NCBI RefSeq assembly: GCF_009856415.1
Contig: NZ_WMEZ01000014.1
Location: forward strand, 1-42,094
Source: Halobacillus litoralis
GTDB taxonomy: Bacteria; Bacillota; Bacilli; Bacillales; Halobacillaceae
DNA length: 42,094 nucleotides
Direction of reading: 5' to 3'
Under the pieces are notes generated by a model, which saw only the letters and a list, made by a program, of their open reading frames with translations, had not been told where the DNA came from and did no database searches. Both the position numbers and the translations under genes were made by a program. Positions 9,450-19,219 of this stretch are shown here, piece after piece. Numbering within the stretch: the first letter of the stretch is position 1; the number at the start of each line of letters is the position of its first letter.

Positions 9450-9896
9450 TTAGCCATATTCTTTTTGATGGGCTTTCTTTTTCTTTAAATAGTCTTCATC
9501 CTCCCGGGCCAGAATCCATTTTTCCTCGAAAATTCTTGCGGATTCTGCTTTCTCTTGGTCGATGTCGCGATCATTCACCTCCCCGTTTTTGTCATACTTT
9601 TTCCCACCCCTATAATTGGCGTATCTCCGCGAGCGGGTATAGCCCATCTGCAGGAATTTCCTAGCCATATCCATGCCGACGAAGTCATCTGCTTCTTTAT
9701 AATCGAGGAACATCTGATAGATTTTTTCTGATGATTCCCTAGCGATCTCAGGTGTCTTGAAGCGCCAGTGGGCCAGGATTTCACTTTTGTATGGTTCGAC
9801 AAGTAATACGCCTTGTTCTCCGCGTCCGACCCGGTACTTCTCGGGGTTTTTCCGAAAATCAGTGTTATCAAAATCTAGGTCATAATCAAACGCCAT
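9450..9896 (-). CDS. DUF4385 family protein
   Basis: Encodes 148 aa beginning MAFDYDLDFDNTDFRKNPEKY, a soluble, charged protein with the look of the DUF4385 family. The biochemical role is unknown to me. The start at 9896 is preferred over ATGs at 9944 and 9902 because GAAAGGAAG stands 8-9 bases before it. This start overlaps the end of glsA by 11 bases, so the two are probably co-translated. A conserved central part has aromatic and arginine-rich stretches (MGYTRSRRYANYRGG). Nothing in the sequence links it mechanistically to glutaminase. Confidence 0.8.
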   Translation of the reverse strand: MAFDYDLDFDNTDFRKNPEKYRVGRGEQGVLLVEPYKSEILAHWRFKTPEIARESSEKIYQMFLDYKEADDFVGMDMARKFLQMGYTRSRRYANYRGGKKYDKNGEVNDRDIDQEKAESARIFEEKWILAREDEDYLKKKKAHQKEYG

Positions 9897-10854
9897 CTTC
9901 ATACTTCCTTTCTGTGTTCTCGACACCGAACATATTAAGTTCAAGGTCTTGAGAGAGCTTTTTGATCAAAGCGCCTCCGGCAGTACTGTTCCCTTTTTCA
10001 TCAATGGCTGGTCCTACGACGCCGATTCCCATCCGGCCAGGGGATGAACCGATGATGCTTCCAGATACCCCGCTTTTACAAGGGAAGCCGGCTTCTACTG
10101 CATAATGGCCGGATGAATTGTACATCCCTGAGGTCATCATGATCGCTTTCACCGTGCGTAAGTGGTGGGAGGGGATGAGCTTTTCGCCTGTTTCAAGGTC
10201 CAGCCCTCCTTTGGCTAAAAACAGACCGACACGGGCGAAATCGTGGCAGCACATCATGACAGAATTCATCCGGAAGTAAAGGTCGAGCGCCTCTTCCACA
10301 TCCGTAACCAACGTACCGGTACTCTGCATGAAGTAGGCAAGGGAGCGGTTCCGTGCACCGTTCGCTTTTTCGGCCTCATATACTTCCTTGCTCATTTCAA
10401 GCTGCTCATTATTCGTCACCTGACGCAGGAAATCCATATAACGGTTGAAACGTTTGTCCACGGTTTGCCCTTTAATCAAAGCAGATACAGCAATGGCTCC
10501 AGCATTAATCATTGGGTTGAAAGGCTTACTCGTATCGTAAGACTCCAACTGGCTGATGGAATTGAAAAAGTCCCCCATCGGTTCCATGCCCACCGTTTGG
10601 AACACACGCTCTTTTCCAAAGTCTTGTAAAGCAAGCATAAGGCCGATGATTTTCGAGGTGCTCTGCATCGGAATATATTTGTCATTATCACCCGCTGAAA
10701 AGCTTTCCCCGTCTGTTGTGATGATGGTTACGCCGAGGTAATCTTTAATCGTTTCGTCGTATTCAGGTAGGCTCATATTCACATTCCCGGATGAAGCGAA
10801 CGGGCGGCTGTCTTGAATAGCTTCTTCGAGATAATCGTTCGTCAATTCCTGCAT
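9886..10854 (-). CDS. glsA: Glutaminase
   Basis: Hydrolyses L-glutamine to glutamate and ammonia; a cytosolic serine-dependent enzyme of the beta-lactamase-like glutaminase family. At 322 aa it has the usual length. The catalytic Ser65-x-x-Lys68 pair is in QSTSK, followed by the family motifs NPMINAGAI (about 112-120), NRSLAYFM and GVSGSIIGSSPGRMG. The start at 10854 follows AAAGGAG. It is first in a two-gene unit with the DUF4385 gene. In halophilic Firmicutes glutamate and glutamine are compatible solutes; a role in that is inference only. Confidence 0.95.
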   Translation of the reverse strand: MQELTNDYLEEAIQDSRPFASSGNVNMSLPEYDETIKDYLGVTIITTDGESFSAGDNDKYIPMQSTSKIIGLMLALQDFGKERVFQTVGMEPMGDFFNSISQLESYDTSKPFNPMINAGAIAVSALIKGQTVDKRFNRYMDFLRQVTNNEQLEMSKEVYEAEKANGARNRSLAYFMQSTGTLVTDVEEALDLYFRMNSVMMCCHDFARVGLFLAKGGLDLETGEKLIPSHHLRTVKAIMMTSGMYNSSGHYAVEAGFPCKSGVSGSIIGSSPGRMGIGVVGPAIDEKGNSTAGGALIKKLSQDLELNMFGVENTERKYEDGV

Positions 10855-10964
10855 ATCTTTGCTCCTTTTCTATAAGAAGTTTCTATGAAATCAATGGAAT
10901 ATGGTAGTTATGTACCTTTTTTGAAAAGGGGATAAACAAAAGGCTGCATCCATTCCGAAGCATG

Positions 10965-10994
10965 AAAAACGGCACCCATGAGGTGGGTGCCGTT
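10965..10994 (-). terminator. Terminator after cydAB
   Basis: AACGGCACCCA...TGGGTGCCGTT, an 11-bp perfect stem followed on the minus strand by five T, six bases after the cydB stop codon. Confidence 0.9.
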
Positions 10995-10999
10995 ATGTG

Positions 11000-12025
11000 T
11001 TACTCCTGTTTCAAGTAGCGGCGGTCTTTGAGGAAGAGGCGCCAGAAAAGGAAGAAGGCTGGGATGAGAATACCGAACCCGACAGCATAGACGATCAGCA
11101 TCTGATAGAACGTATCAGGGTTTGTAAACCCGTCTGTGATGGTGATATCCGGATAAATTAAGTAAGGCAGGTGGGCAGCCCCATAAGCATAAATAGCGAT
11201 GGCATACTGTAGTCCGATCATAATGACAGCAGCTCTTGCCAGACCACGGCGACCGTCTTTTTTCTTGATGAAGAGAAAAGCGTACCCGATGATAAAACAA
11301 AGCAGGGACAATCCGAACGCCACCCAATGTTCTTGAATGTTATCGACGATCCACGAAGCTTCTTCAGGGAATGTGCCGATGGTCAGCATGGCAATGGCGA
11401 TACTGACAGGTCCAAGCCAAAGGGAATGCTTACGGAAGGTATCGTACGCGTTCCAATCTTCCGCTTCTTTAGCGTAGTCCATCAGGAAAATGGCCGAGAT
11501 GAACAGTTCGGTCGATAATCCGAACAGGATGTGCATGTACAAGGTCGGATGGGTGAGTAGTTCTCCGTATTGCAGGCGAGGATAGTCATTTTCAAGACTG
11601 ACGAAACCGCCTAAAGTTATTGGAAGAATACTGACCAGAAGCGCCGGAATGATCAATCCTGTAAAACCGGAAGTCAACCGGAGCAGGTCCTTGTATCGAT
11701 CAGCATGATGCTGAAAAACCATGAACGTCGTCCGGATGGTCAAAAGCAGCACCCCAAGTCCTACAGGAACAAGCAATACATTACTGAGCAGGGTCGTTGC
11801 GAACGGAAAAAAGGTGACGACAGATACGACGAAAATGACGAGAAAGACGTTCGTCACTTCCCATGTGGGAGAAAGAAAACGGTTGGCGATTTGGGAGGCG
11901 CTTTTTTCTTCGTTCTTTCCGTAAATCATGCCCCAGAATCCAGCACCGAAGTCAAGAGACCCTAGGATGGAATAGACGAAAAGCAAGCTCCACAAAATCG
12001 TAATCGCTAATGTTGATGCTTCCAT
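11000..12025 (-). CDS. cydB: Cytochrome bd-type quinol oxidase subunit II
   Basis: Membrane partner of CydA in a bd-type terminal oxidase that reduces oxygen to water with quinol electrons. 341 aa with about eight or nine hydrophobic segments. The N-terminus (ILGSLDFGAGFWGM) is the CydB signature and the C-terminus is basic. It starts 32 bases after cydA, with AAAGGACG as ribosome site. It is more like B. subtilis YthB than CydB in overall look, matching its partner. No cydCD assembly genes lie nearby. Confidence 0.92.
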   Translation of the reverse strand: MEASTLAITILWSLLFVYSILGSLDFGAGFWGMIYGKNEEKSASQIANRFLSPTWEVTNVFLVIFVVSVVTFFPFATTLLSNVLLVPVGLGVLLLTIRTTFMVFQHHADRYKDLLRLTSGFTGLIIPALLVSILPITLGGFVSLENDYPRLQYGELLTHPTLYMHILFGLSTELFISAIFLMDYAKEAEDWNAYDTFRKHSLWLGPVSIAIAMLTIGTFPEEASWIVDNIQEHWVAFGLSLLCFIIGYAFLFIKKKDGRRGLARAAVIMIGLQYAIAIYAYGAAHLPYLIYPDITITDGFTNPDTFYQMLIVYAVGFGILIPAFFLFWRLFLKDRRYLKQE

Positions 12026-12057
12026 AGGTTGTACGTCCTTTCTGGGATGATGTTTTC

Positions 12058-13389
12058 TTACGCTTCCCGGGCATCCAAATCTTTACGGACTGGGTTCCGT
12101 TTGAAGTAATAACGCATGACAAAACCGGTGACAAAAAGCAACGTGATGTAAAGAGTCATGAACAGGTAGAAAAGAAAACCAACACTGTTGGATTTGGTCG
12201 CCGCTTCATCTGTACGCAGTACTTCATTGATGGTCCATGGTTGCCGACCGATACAACTGAAGCACCAGCCCGCTTCAATGGCAAGCATGGCGAGCGGTCC
12301 ACTTACAACGAGCATAGCCAAGATCCAGCTTGGAAACTCTTTTTTTAGGACGTGTTTCCAGAACAAAGCGATGAATGCAACGAGAATGAGGACCGTACCA
12401 ATCCCGACCATGACATTGAAGAGGATGTGGACATAGAGCGGCGGCCATAATTCTTCGGGCCATTCATTGAGTCCCATCACTTCTGTATCCAAACGATCAC
12501 CAGCAAGAAAACTGAGTGCGTAAGGGATTTCGACCGCATATTTCACTCGTTGATCCTCCAGAGAAGTATATCCACCAACGGATAACGGAGCGTATCGTTG
12601 AGTTTCGAAAAGTCCCTCCGCAGCTGCCAATTTACGTGGATTGTATTCATGAAGCATCTGTGCTGTTTCGTGCCCGTTGACCGCTGTTGCAAGAGACATG
12701 AGCGCACCGAAGTAAAGAGCGATGGTCAGTGCTTTTTTATGGTAAGCACGCTCAGCTTTCGTGATTTTCCTTCTCATGAGCCGGAGAGCGGCAATCGATG
12801 CGACGAGAAAGGCAACCGTCATGTAAGCAGACAATGTCACGTGAATGGCGGTGACTCCGAAACTTGGATTAAAAAAGGCAGCCCACGTATTTACATCTGT
12901 GACCTCACCATCTGGTGTAATGTTGAAACCTGCAGGTGTGTTCATCCATGCGTGAACATCAGTAATTAATATAGCTGATGCTGTAGCACCTAGCGCGACA
13001 GAGATAATACTGACGAGTCTCAGTGTTGGCGGCAGGCGATCGGCCGCATACAAGTAGATGGACATGAACACAGCTTCAATGAGAAAAGCGAAAATCTCCA
13101 TTTGGAATGGCAGAGCAATGACTTGTCCTACAATTTCCATGAAATCTGGAAATAAGAGTGAGATCATGACACCGACAATGGTTCCTGAAGCAATCGATAC
13201 AGCCAATAAAATAGCGAAACCTTTCGTCCATCGTTTCGCCATCAACGCATAATCCGGGTCTTTTTTTATAAAGTGCAGGACTTCCGCGATGATGATCATG
13301 ACCGGAAGTCCAACACCGATCGTTGCATAAATAATATGGAACCCAAGCGACGTTCCGAACAAAGCCCGGGCCATTACGACGATATCCAT
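12058..13389 (-). CDS. cydA: Cytochrome bd-type quinol oxidase subunit I (short Q-loop, YthA/CIO-like)
   Basis: Heme-bearing subunit of a bd oxidase. The start at 13389 follows GAGGTGGAGA, giving 443 aa. Expected heme ligands are in place: His18 (GFHIIYA), His183 (TAIHVTLSA) and Met327 (FNVMVGIG); acidic residues Glu98 and Glu105 are also kept. The periplasmic Q-loop (about 248-315) is short, and GRQPW is at 381-385. The GFHIIYATIGVGLPV opening resembles the YthA/cyanide-insensitive oxidase branch rather than classic CydA. The segment before GRQPW is GWCFSCI; the glutamate often found there in E. coli-type enzymes is replaced by cysteine. Forms an operon with cydB. Confidence 0.93.
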   Translation of the reverse strand: MDIVVMARALFGTSLGFHIIYATIGVGLPVMIIIAEVLHFIKKDPDYALMAKRWTKGFAILLAVSIASGTIVGVMISLLFPDFMEIVGQVIALPFQMEIFAFLIEAVFMSIYLYAADRLPPTLRLVSIISVALGATASAILITDVHAWMNTPAGFNITPDGEVTDVNTWAAFFNPSFGVTAIHVTLSAYMTVAFLVASIAALRLMRRKITKAERAYHKKALTIALYFGALMSLATAVNGHETAQMLHEYNPRKLAAAEGLFETQRYAPLSVGGYTSLEDQRVKYAVEIPYALSFLAGDRLDTEVMGLNEWPEELWPPLYVHILFNVMVGIGTVLILVAFIALFWKHVLKKEFPSWILAMLVVSGPLAMLAIEAGWCFSCIGRQPWTINEVLRTDEAATKSNSVGFLFYLFMTLYITLLFVTGFVMRYYFKRNPVRKDLDAREA

Positions 13390-13455
13390 TGATCTCCACC
13401 TCACATACAAATTCAATACCTCGCTTATTTTTCCAATGTGATGGTGGATTATTCG

Positions 13456-14232
13456 TCAGGAGGAATGTTTTTCTACCACTACCATATACTCATCAATCGC
13501 GAAAGATTGCACATGATCGTTTTCTTCATTAATTTCAAAGTGGCTCTTTGCCTCAGCGGGTGCTTGTTGAAAAAGTTCTTCAACGGCTTTTTGGTCTTCT
13601 TCGTTGTCTAATGTACGTCGTACCCAGTCTGGAAAAGGCATGGCCTTTTTGCGTGTCAGATGCTTCTTGACGTTCAAATGGTTATTGCGGAAGAGTTTTT
13701 TCCATTCACTGATTTTTAGAGCGCGGACATGGCTGTAATCCCGTTTCTTTTCAAAACGATTATAAAATTCATCCAATGCATCATCTTCAGGTGCCACGTT
13801 GTCGATCATTAAAAACCTGCCGTTATCTTTTAAAACGCGTGCCACCTCCTTGATGAATTGGTGCGGCGAAGGGAAGTGGTGGGGGGCGATACGGCAAGTG
13901 ACAAGATCAAAACTCCCATCGAGAAAAGGCAATTGTTCAGCATCCGCGACAACGTATTCGATATTCTGTTGGGAAGTTAAGTGACGGGCGGTGTTTTGCA
14001 GCATGTCTTTTGTGAGGTCTGTAGCGAAAACTGTACCGCAATGAAGACTTAAGGCTTTCGCGACATGACCGCCTCCCGTAGCGATATCCAGTGCTTTGTC
14101 GGAGGGGGAGGGCTCCAGCCACTCAATGATTGCATCAAGGTCGGATTGTTTTTTATGTGTCGAGCTATCGACATACGCCTGTTTGTTCTTCGAAAATACT
14201 TCCTGCACGTGACGTTTCACATCATCTGACAT
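13456..14232 (-). CDS. Class I SAM-dependent methyltransferase (YcgJ/MenG-like)
   Basis: 258 aa, Methyltransf_11-type Rossmann fold. Motif I is ALDIATGGGHVA (about 48-58), an acidic residue follows strand 2 (FATDLTKDM), motif II is VVADAEQLPF, and motif III is VLKDNGRFLMIDN. The substrate cannot be read from sequence. UbiE/MenG and YcgJ have this architecture; the missing quinone-type signature argues against MenG itself. It lies 66 bases upstream of cydA on the same strand with no clear terminator between, so transcription may continue into cydAB. Confidence 0.85.
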   Translation of the reverse strand: MSDDVKRHVQEVFSKNKQAYVDSSTHKKQSDLDAIIEWLEPSPSDKALDIATGGGHVAKALSLHCGTVFATDLTKDMLQNTARHLTSQQNIEYVVADAEQLPFLDGSFDLVTCRIAPHHFPSPHQFIKEVARVLKDNGRFLMIDNVAPEDDALDEFYNRFEKKRDYSHVRALKISEWKKLFRNNHLNVKKHLTRKKAMPFPDWVRRTLDNEEDQKAVEELFQQAPAEAKSHFEINEENDHVQSFAIDEYMVVVEKHSS

Positions 14233-14303
14233 CCGTGATCCCTTCTTTCCTAATATTCCGCTCTGTTAAATGCTGATTTGTGTTTGCAGTTATTGAAGAA
14301 TAT

Positions 14304-14852
14304 GGCAGGATTGTGGAAGATTTGATTTCGAGATGTTTCGGGGTTCGTTGCTTGGGATGAGCGTCAGGGGTGGCTGGGAAGCTACTCGCTTTCCTGTGGG
14401 GGAGTGGTGAGCTTCCTCGGACTACGTCCTGTGGGATCTCACCTATCTCCTTTCTCCCACGGAGTCTCGCAGCTTCCCAACCACCCCATCCGTCTTATGT
14501 GGGTAACGAACCCCTATACCGAAGGAGACTGTCTTCCACTACTCTGGTATTATATGCATAAAGCGCTCTATAGCAGTCTTTACGAACCCAAAATAGCCAG
14601 CGTGGGAGTTGGTTTTTCTTCTGTTTTCACTGGGATAAAAGCTACTTATTCTGGATGCGGTTTCGGGACACTTATATGGTAAAGGGGCGGAGGGGAACGG
14701 TGAGACTCCTATGGGACGTGTGGGACAGGTGAGACCCCGGAAGGCGTAGCCTGAGGAGGCTCACCGCCCGCCCCATGGAAAGCGAACCTTTTCCCGGAGC
14801 CCCTAAACTCCAACAAACATCTCGAAACTGAGTCTTCAACAATCGGGAGCTT
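14304..14852. repeat. Composite intergenic repeat element, copy B
   Basis: About 549 bp, non-coding. The ends form an inverted repeat of about 30 bp with a few mismatches (GATTGTGGAAGA...TTTCGAGATGTTT against its mirror at 14815-14846). Module 1 (about 14320-14515) is itself a long hairpin closed by GGTGGCTGGGAAGC/GCTTCCCAACCACC. Module 2 (about 14662-14820) carries GGTGAGACTCC, GGTGAGACCCC, GAGGAGGCTCACCG and GGAAAGCGA. A 140-bp AT-richer middle separates them. It fills the gap between the divergent methyltransferase and ileS units. Copy C is the same element in the opposite orientation. Confidence 0.85.
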
Positions 14853-14995
14853 ATCTTCAATATTTAACAGGGGTTATTTTTATTGTAATCAAAACAGGTG
14901 ATTGGCGATAATATGGGATTTTTATAGAAAGTGATAAGATAAAGTGAATACGTATAAGCTTTTAAAAAATGGGCGAGGATGAGGATAAGAAAACT

Positions 14996-15024
14996 TTGAC
15001 ATACAAAAGATTACATTGTAGGAT
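14996..15024 (+). promoter_or_regulatory. Promoter of the ileS T-box transcript
   Basis: -35 TTGACA (14996-15001), 17-bp spacer, -10 TAGGAT (15019-15024), about 20 bases before the T-box Stem I. Confidence 0.8.
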
Positions 15025-15044
15025 ATGGAGAAGATACGTATAGT

Positions 15045-15290
15045 TTCGTTGACGAGAAGAGTAGGCTTTTATTTCTGTCTCAAGAGAGTCGCTGGCAGGT
15101 GGGAAGCGATGGCGGATAATAGCTGAAGATCATCTCTGAGAAGTTCTGCTGAAATGATACAGAGTAAGTGGAACCGGTGGGCGGCCGTTATCCGTTATGT
15201 GAACCGAGAGCCGTGCACAACGTGTGCGGAATATGGGTGGTACCGCGGAATCAAATCCGTCCCTGTTTTTATAGCAGGGGCGGATTTTTT
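15045..15290 (+). promoter_or_regulatory. T-box riboswitch controlling ileS
   Basis: The leader senses uncharged tRNA(Ile). Stem I begins around GACGAGAAGAGTAGG. AUC triplets at 15129-15134, followed by purine-rich sequence, fit an isoleucine specifier. The T-box GGGTGGTACCGCGG is at 15235-15248. The terminator (stem AAATCCGTCCCTG with CAGGGGCGGATTT, then T) is at 15253-15290. Binding of uncharged tRNA's NCCA end to the T-box bulge favours the antiterminator and allows ileS transcription. Confidence 0.95.
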
Positions 15291-15366
15291 ATTTTGTTCC
15301 TGCCGTCACTAGGAAGTTCGTAATCATTTTTCTATACAAAAAATCAAAGGGTAAGAGGTGGAAGAA

Positions 15367-18300
15367 ATGCGCAGTGTCAATACGAAAGAAGCGGCTTTAG
15401 ACCGCGAAAATCGTGTCAAAGATTACTGGAATAAAGAAAATGTCTTCCGTCGCTCCATGAACGAGCGCGAAGGTGCAGAAACATTTGTTTTTTATGAAGG
15501 ACCGCCGACAGCCAACGGCCTTCCTCACGCTGGTCACGTGCTTGGCCGCGTGATCAAGGACTTTGTCGGACGTTATAAAACGATGCAGGGCTATCAAGTA
15601 CTTCGTAAGGGCGGCTGGGATACACACGGTTTGCCGGTTGAGCTTGAAGTCGAGAAACAACTTGGCATCTCCGGAAAACAGCAAATCGAAGAGTACGGCG
15701 TAGAGAAGTTCATTGAGAAATGTAAGGAAAGTGTCTTCAACTACGAAAAAGAATGGCGCGAATTCACGGAATCCATCGGCTACTGGCTGGATATGGATGA
15801 TCCGTATGTCACTCTTCAGGACCGTTATATCGAAAGTGTCTGGTATATCTTGAGTGACCTTCACAAGCGCGATCTGCTTTCTAAAGGCCACCGTGTTACG
15901 CCATACTGCCCGAGCTGTCAGACGACATTAAGCTCTCACGAAGTGGCGCAGGGATATGAAGATGTCAAAGACCTTTCTGCGACGGCGAAGTTTAAAGTGA
16001 AGGGTTCTGAAAATGAATTCTTCCTAGGCTGGACGACGACGCCTTGGACATTGCCAGCCAACGTAACGCTAGCTGTTCATCCGGATCTTGACTATATCAA
16101 GGCGAAGAAAGATGGCGAAGTGTACATCGTTGCAGAAGCTCTTGCTGAGAAGAACCTTGGGGAAGAGTACGAAGTCGTTTCCAAGCATAAAGGGAGCGAA
16201 TTCAAGGATGTTGAATATCAGCCGCCATTCCCGTTCGTTAAGCCTGAACGTGGTCACTTCGTAGTCGAAGCAGACTTCGTTAACGCCGAAAGCGGTACAG
16301 GTGTCGTTCACATCGCACCGGCTTATGGTGAAGATGACTACAATTTGGTGAAAGAAAACAACTTGTCCTTCTTCAACGTCGTTGATGGTCAAGGTCGATA
16401 TACAGAGGATATCCCTCCGTTTGAAGGCCGATTCGTCAAAGACTGCGACGTCGATATCGTGAAATACTTGGCGAACGAAGGACTTCTTTTCCATAAAGAA
16501 AAATATGAGCACAGCTACCCGCATTGCTGGCGTTGCGATTCTCCATTGCTTTACTACGCAATTGAGAGCTGGTTCATCAAGACGACCGAACTGAAAGATC
16601 AGTTCATCAAAAACAACCAGGAAGTCACATGGCATCCGAACCACATCAAAGATGGCCGCTTCGGTAACTTCCTTGAAAACATGGTTGACTGGAACATTGG
16701 CCGTAACCGTTTCTGGGGAACACCACTTCCGATCTGGATGTGTGATTCTTGTGACCACCAGTACGCACCGCACAGCAAAGCGGATCTACAAGAAAAAGCG
16801 ATCGGCGATATCGGTGATGTCGAGCTTCACAAGCCTTATGTTGACCGCGTGCAGGTAACGTGTGAAAAATGTAACGGCACAATGAACCGTGTACCAGAGG
16901 TCATCGACGTATGGTTCGACTCTGGTTCTATGCCATTTGCCCAGCAGCACTATCCGTTTGAAAACAAGGATCAGTTCGAGAAGCAGTTCCCTGCAGACGT
17001 CATCTGTGAAGGAATCGATCAGACGCGTGGATGGTTCTACAGCTTGCTTGCTGTTTCTACACTATTCACTGGTAAAGCACCATACAAGCGTGTCCTTTCT
17101 ACAGGTCACATCCTTGATGAAGAAGGACGCAAGATGTCCAAGAGTAAAGGAAATGCCTTGAACCCGACGGATCTTGTTACAAAATTCGGTGCCGACGCTT
17201 TCCGTTGGGCCTTGCTTGCTGACAGTGCACCTTGGAACAACAAGCGTTTCTCCGAACGTGTCGTCATCGAAGCGAAATCGAAAGTGATCGACACGCTCGT
17301 GAACACGCACGGTTTCTACACGTTGTATGCGAATATCGATGGTTACACGTTCGATAAAAATGAAGAAGGCGAAAAGACTTTGCTTGACCGTTGGGTTCTT
17401 TCCCGCCTGAACAGTGTGACAGGAGTCGTAGAAGAAGCCTTGAACGACTACGACTTCACGAAAGCTGCTAAAGCTCTTGAGAAGTATGTCGATGAAGTAA
17501 GTAACTGGTACATCCGCCGTTCCCGCGACCGTTTCTGGGAAGAAGGCATGACGGAGTCCAAGAAAGCAGCTTACCATACGCTTCACGAAGTGTTGGCACA
17601 GCTGAGTCAGCTGATGGCTCCATACACGCCGTTCCTTGCTGACGATATCTATCAAAACTTGACGGGTGAAAGTGTGCACTTGGCGTACTTCCCGAAAGTA
17701 GACGATACGGTTGTCAACACACAGCTTGAAAAAGATATGGATGCTGTACTGCAAGTCGTTGAGCTTGCTCGTGGAGTCCGTAATACAGAGTCCATCAAAA
17801 CGAAGCAGCCATTATCTGAGCTTGTCGTCATCCCGGTCAACCAGGATCAAGGAAAAGCGCTCGAAGAATACAGCAGCATCATCCGTGATGAGATCAACGT
17901 CAAAGAAGTGGTCGTGAAGCAATCTTCTGATGATCTTGTCCGTTATGAAGTGAAGCTGAACTTCCGTGCGGCAGGACCTGTCCTAGGGAAAAACGTCGGC
18001 GTCGTGAAAGGCTACCTTGAAAAGCTTTCAGACGAAGAAGCAGCGAAAATTGTCCAGGACGAAAAAGCCGTTGTACCGACAGGAGACGGAGAAGTCGAAG
18101 TGACGATGGATCTATTGAACGTAGAACGCGTCGCGGATGCTGGACTGTCCATGGGGTCCAACCAGGACTTCCACGTTGTGCTTGATACGAACATCACAGA
18201 AGAGCTTCGTCTTGAAGGCCTCGCGCGTGAAGTGATCCGCGTCATCCAGGATGAACGTAAACAGCAGGACCTTCCGATCGATCTTCGTGTCGACATCGCC

Positions 18301-18456
18301 CTTGATGGAGATGCAGACGTAAAAGAAGCGATCCAACAAAATGAACAGCTGATCCGTGAGAATGTTCTAGTGAATGATTTGACGGTCGGTGAAAAAGAAG
18401 CGATGAAAGAGTACACAGTCGGTGACCACCAGCTGAAACTAGCGCTTCAAAAATAA
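15367..18456 (+). CDS. ileS: Isoleucyl-tRNA synthetase, type 2 (long, MupA-like)
   Basis: Charges tRNA(Ile) with isoleucine. The start is the ATG at 15367 after AAGAGGTGG; an upstream GTG at 15358 overlaps that site. At 1029 aa it is about 100 aa longer than the common bacterial IleRS. It has the HIGH-type motif HAGH at 54-57, KMSKS at 589-593, an editing domain ([17 protein letters not shown] region at about 225-240) and a DALR-type anticodon domain. The opening with [16 protein letters not shown] and the motif [10 protein letters not shown] are typical of the type-2 (eukaryote-like) IleRS group, which in known members gives mupirocin tolerance. It lacks the C-terminal zinc finger of type 1. 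T-box control suggests it is a housekeeping copy; whether a type-1 gene also exists cannot be seen here. Confidence 0.95.
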   Translation: MRSVNTKEAALDRENRVKDYWNKENVFRRSMNEREGAETFVFYEGPPTANGLPHAGHVLGRVIKDFVGRYKTMQGYQVLRKGGWDTHGLPVELEVEKQLGISGKQQIEEYGVEKFIEKCKESVFNYEKEWREFTESIGYWLDMDDPYVTLQDRYIESVWYILSDLHKRDLLSKGHRVTPYCPSCQTTLSSHEVAQGYEDVKDLSATAKFKVKGSENEFFLGWTTTPWTLPANVTLAVHPDLDYIKAKKDGEVYIVAEALAEKNLGEEYEVVSKHKGSEFKDVEYQPPFPFVKPERGHFVVEADFVNAESGTGVVHIAPAYGEDDYNLVKENNLSFFNVVDGQGRYTEDIPPFEGRFVKDCDVDIVKYLANEGLLFHKEKYEHSYPHCWRCDSPLLYYAIESWFIKTTELKDQFIKNNQEVTWHPNHIKDGRFGNFLENMVDWNIGRNRFWGTPLPIWMCDSCDHQYAPHSKADLQEKAIGDIGDVELHKPYVDRVQVTCEKCNGTMNRVPEVIDVWFDSGSMPFAQQHYPFENKDQFEKQFPADVICEGIDQTRGWFYSLLAVSTLFTGKAPYKRVLSTGHILDEEGRKMSKSKGNALNPTDLVTKFGADAFRWALLADSAPWNNKRFSERVVIEAKSKVIDTLVNTHGFYTLYANIDGYTFDKNEEGEKTLLDRWVLSRLNSVTGVVEEALNDYDFTKAAKALEKYVDEVSNWYIRRSRDRFWEEGMTESKKAAYHTLHEVLAQLSQLMAPYTPFLADDIYQNLTGESVHLAYFPKVDDTVVNTQLEKDMDAVLQVVELARGVRNTESIKTKQPLSELVVIPVNQDQGKALEEYSSIIRDEINVKEVVVKQSSDDLVRYEVKLNFRAAGPVLGKNVGVVKGYLEKLSDEEAAKIVQDEKAVVPTGDGEVEVTMDLLNVERVADAGLSMGSNQDFHVVLDTNITEELRLEGLAREVIRVIQDERKQQDLPIDLRVDIALDGDADVKEAIQQNEQLIRENVLVNDLTVGEKEAMKEYTVGDHQLKLALQK

Positions 18457-18458
18457 AG

Positions 18459-18499
18459 AGAAAGGCCTGAGCATGTTGTGCTCAGGCCTTTCTGATTTT
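18459..18499 (+). terminator. Terminator after ileS
   Basis: AGAAAGGCCTGAGCA...TGCTCAGGCCTTTCT, a stem of about 15 bp starting three bases after the stop codon. The T residues are partly in the stem and continue as GATTTTC. Confidence 0.85.
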
Positions 18500-18564
18500 C
18501 AAAAGGATTTGAGGTTGTTGTATCGAAATAAACTAATGAGTACAACTATTCAGGAGGTATGACC

Positions 18565-19179
18565 ATGTTCAAAAAAATGGCGAGTGATGCATTAGGGTTG
18601 AGTGACATCGGAAAAATCATCAAAAAAGAAGACTTCGATAAAGCCCAGTCTGATGATTTTGTATTGACGGAAGACGGGGAGAACATCCATTTTTTAATCA
18701 AGTCAAAAAGTGATGAATACTGCTTTACGAACCGCGCGCTCATCCACCTCGATGGTGAAAAAGCGACAAGCAGCAAACGTAACATCAAACGCTATGACTA
18801 TTATCAGCACCCGATTCGCAATGTATCTGTGGAGACGGCGGGGACGATCGATTTGGATTTAGAAATCAAGTTTTACATCGGCGATCAGTATATGAGCATT
18901 GATATCGCAAAGGACGAAGGAGAAGCCATCGCGGACTTGTATAAATCCCTTGTATCGATCTCTCATATCCAAGAGGAAAACCAGCGGCAGGCGGCTTTTG
19001 CCAAAGACAGCATCGGAATGGCTCAGGATCTCATCCATGACAACAGGTTCCATGAGAATGATATATCCAAAGAATTCGGTGAAGCGGCAAACTTCGCGTA
19101 TGATTGGTTCACACAAAAATACAAAGAAAATACCCGCAAAGATTTTGATGAGGTGTTTGAGAAGTATATCCAAAATTAA
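18565..19179 (+). CDS. yvbH: YvbH-like PH-domain protein
   Basis: 204 aa from the ATG at 18565, seven bases after AGGAGG; the ATG at 18559 is too close to that site. Length matches B. subtilis YvbH. Residues about 5-125 look like a bacterial PH-like domain (bPH_1) and about 140-200 like the helical YvbH extension. It is soluble with no signal peptide. Function is unknown. It stands alone between two terminators. Confidence 0.85.
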   Translation: MFKKMASDALGLSDIGKIIKKEDFDKAQSDDFVLTEDGENIHFLIKSKSDEYCFTNRALIHLDGEKATSSKRNIKRYDYYQHPIRNVSVETAGTIDLDLEIKFYIGDQYMSIDIAKDEGEAIADLYKSLVSISHIQEENQRQAAFAKDSIGMAQDLIHDNRFHENDISKEFGEAANFAYDWFTQKYKENTRKDFDEVFEKYIQN

Positions 19180-19182
19180 AAG

Positions 19183-19219
19183 AAAACCCGGATCATGTGT
19201 ATGATGATCCGGGCTTTGT
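19183..19219. terminator. Bidirectional terminator between yvbH and the lipoprotein gene
   Basis: CCCGGATCAT...ATGATCCGGG stem with T-rich flanks on both strands, between two convergent genes. Confidence 0.85.

Noticed and set aside
14370-14682. Overlapping plus-strand frames (starting MAGKLLAFLWG... and MVSFLGLRPVG...) in repeat copy B
   Set aside because: The same translated phrases appear from both orientations of the element and in different frames; they are translations of repeat DNA, as are those at 30268-30556.
14233-15366. Insertion sequence or prophage remnant
   Set aside because: No transposase, integrase or phage gene fragment is readable; the region is fully explained by the composite repeat and the T-box leader.
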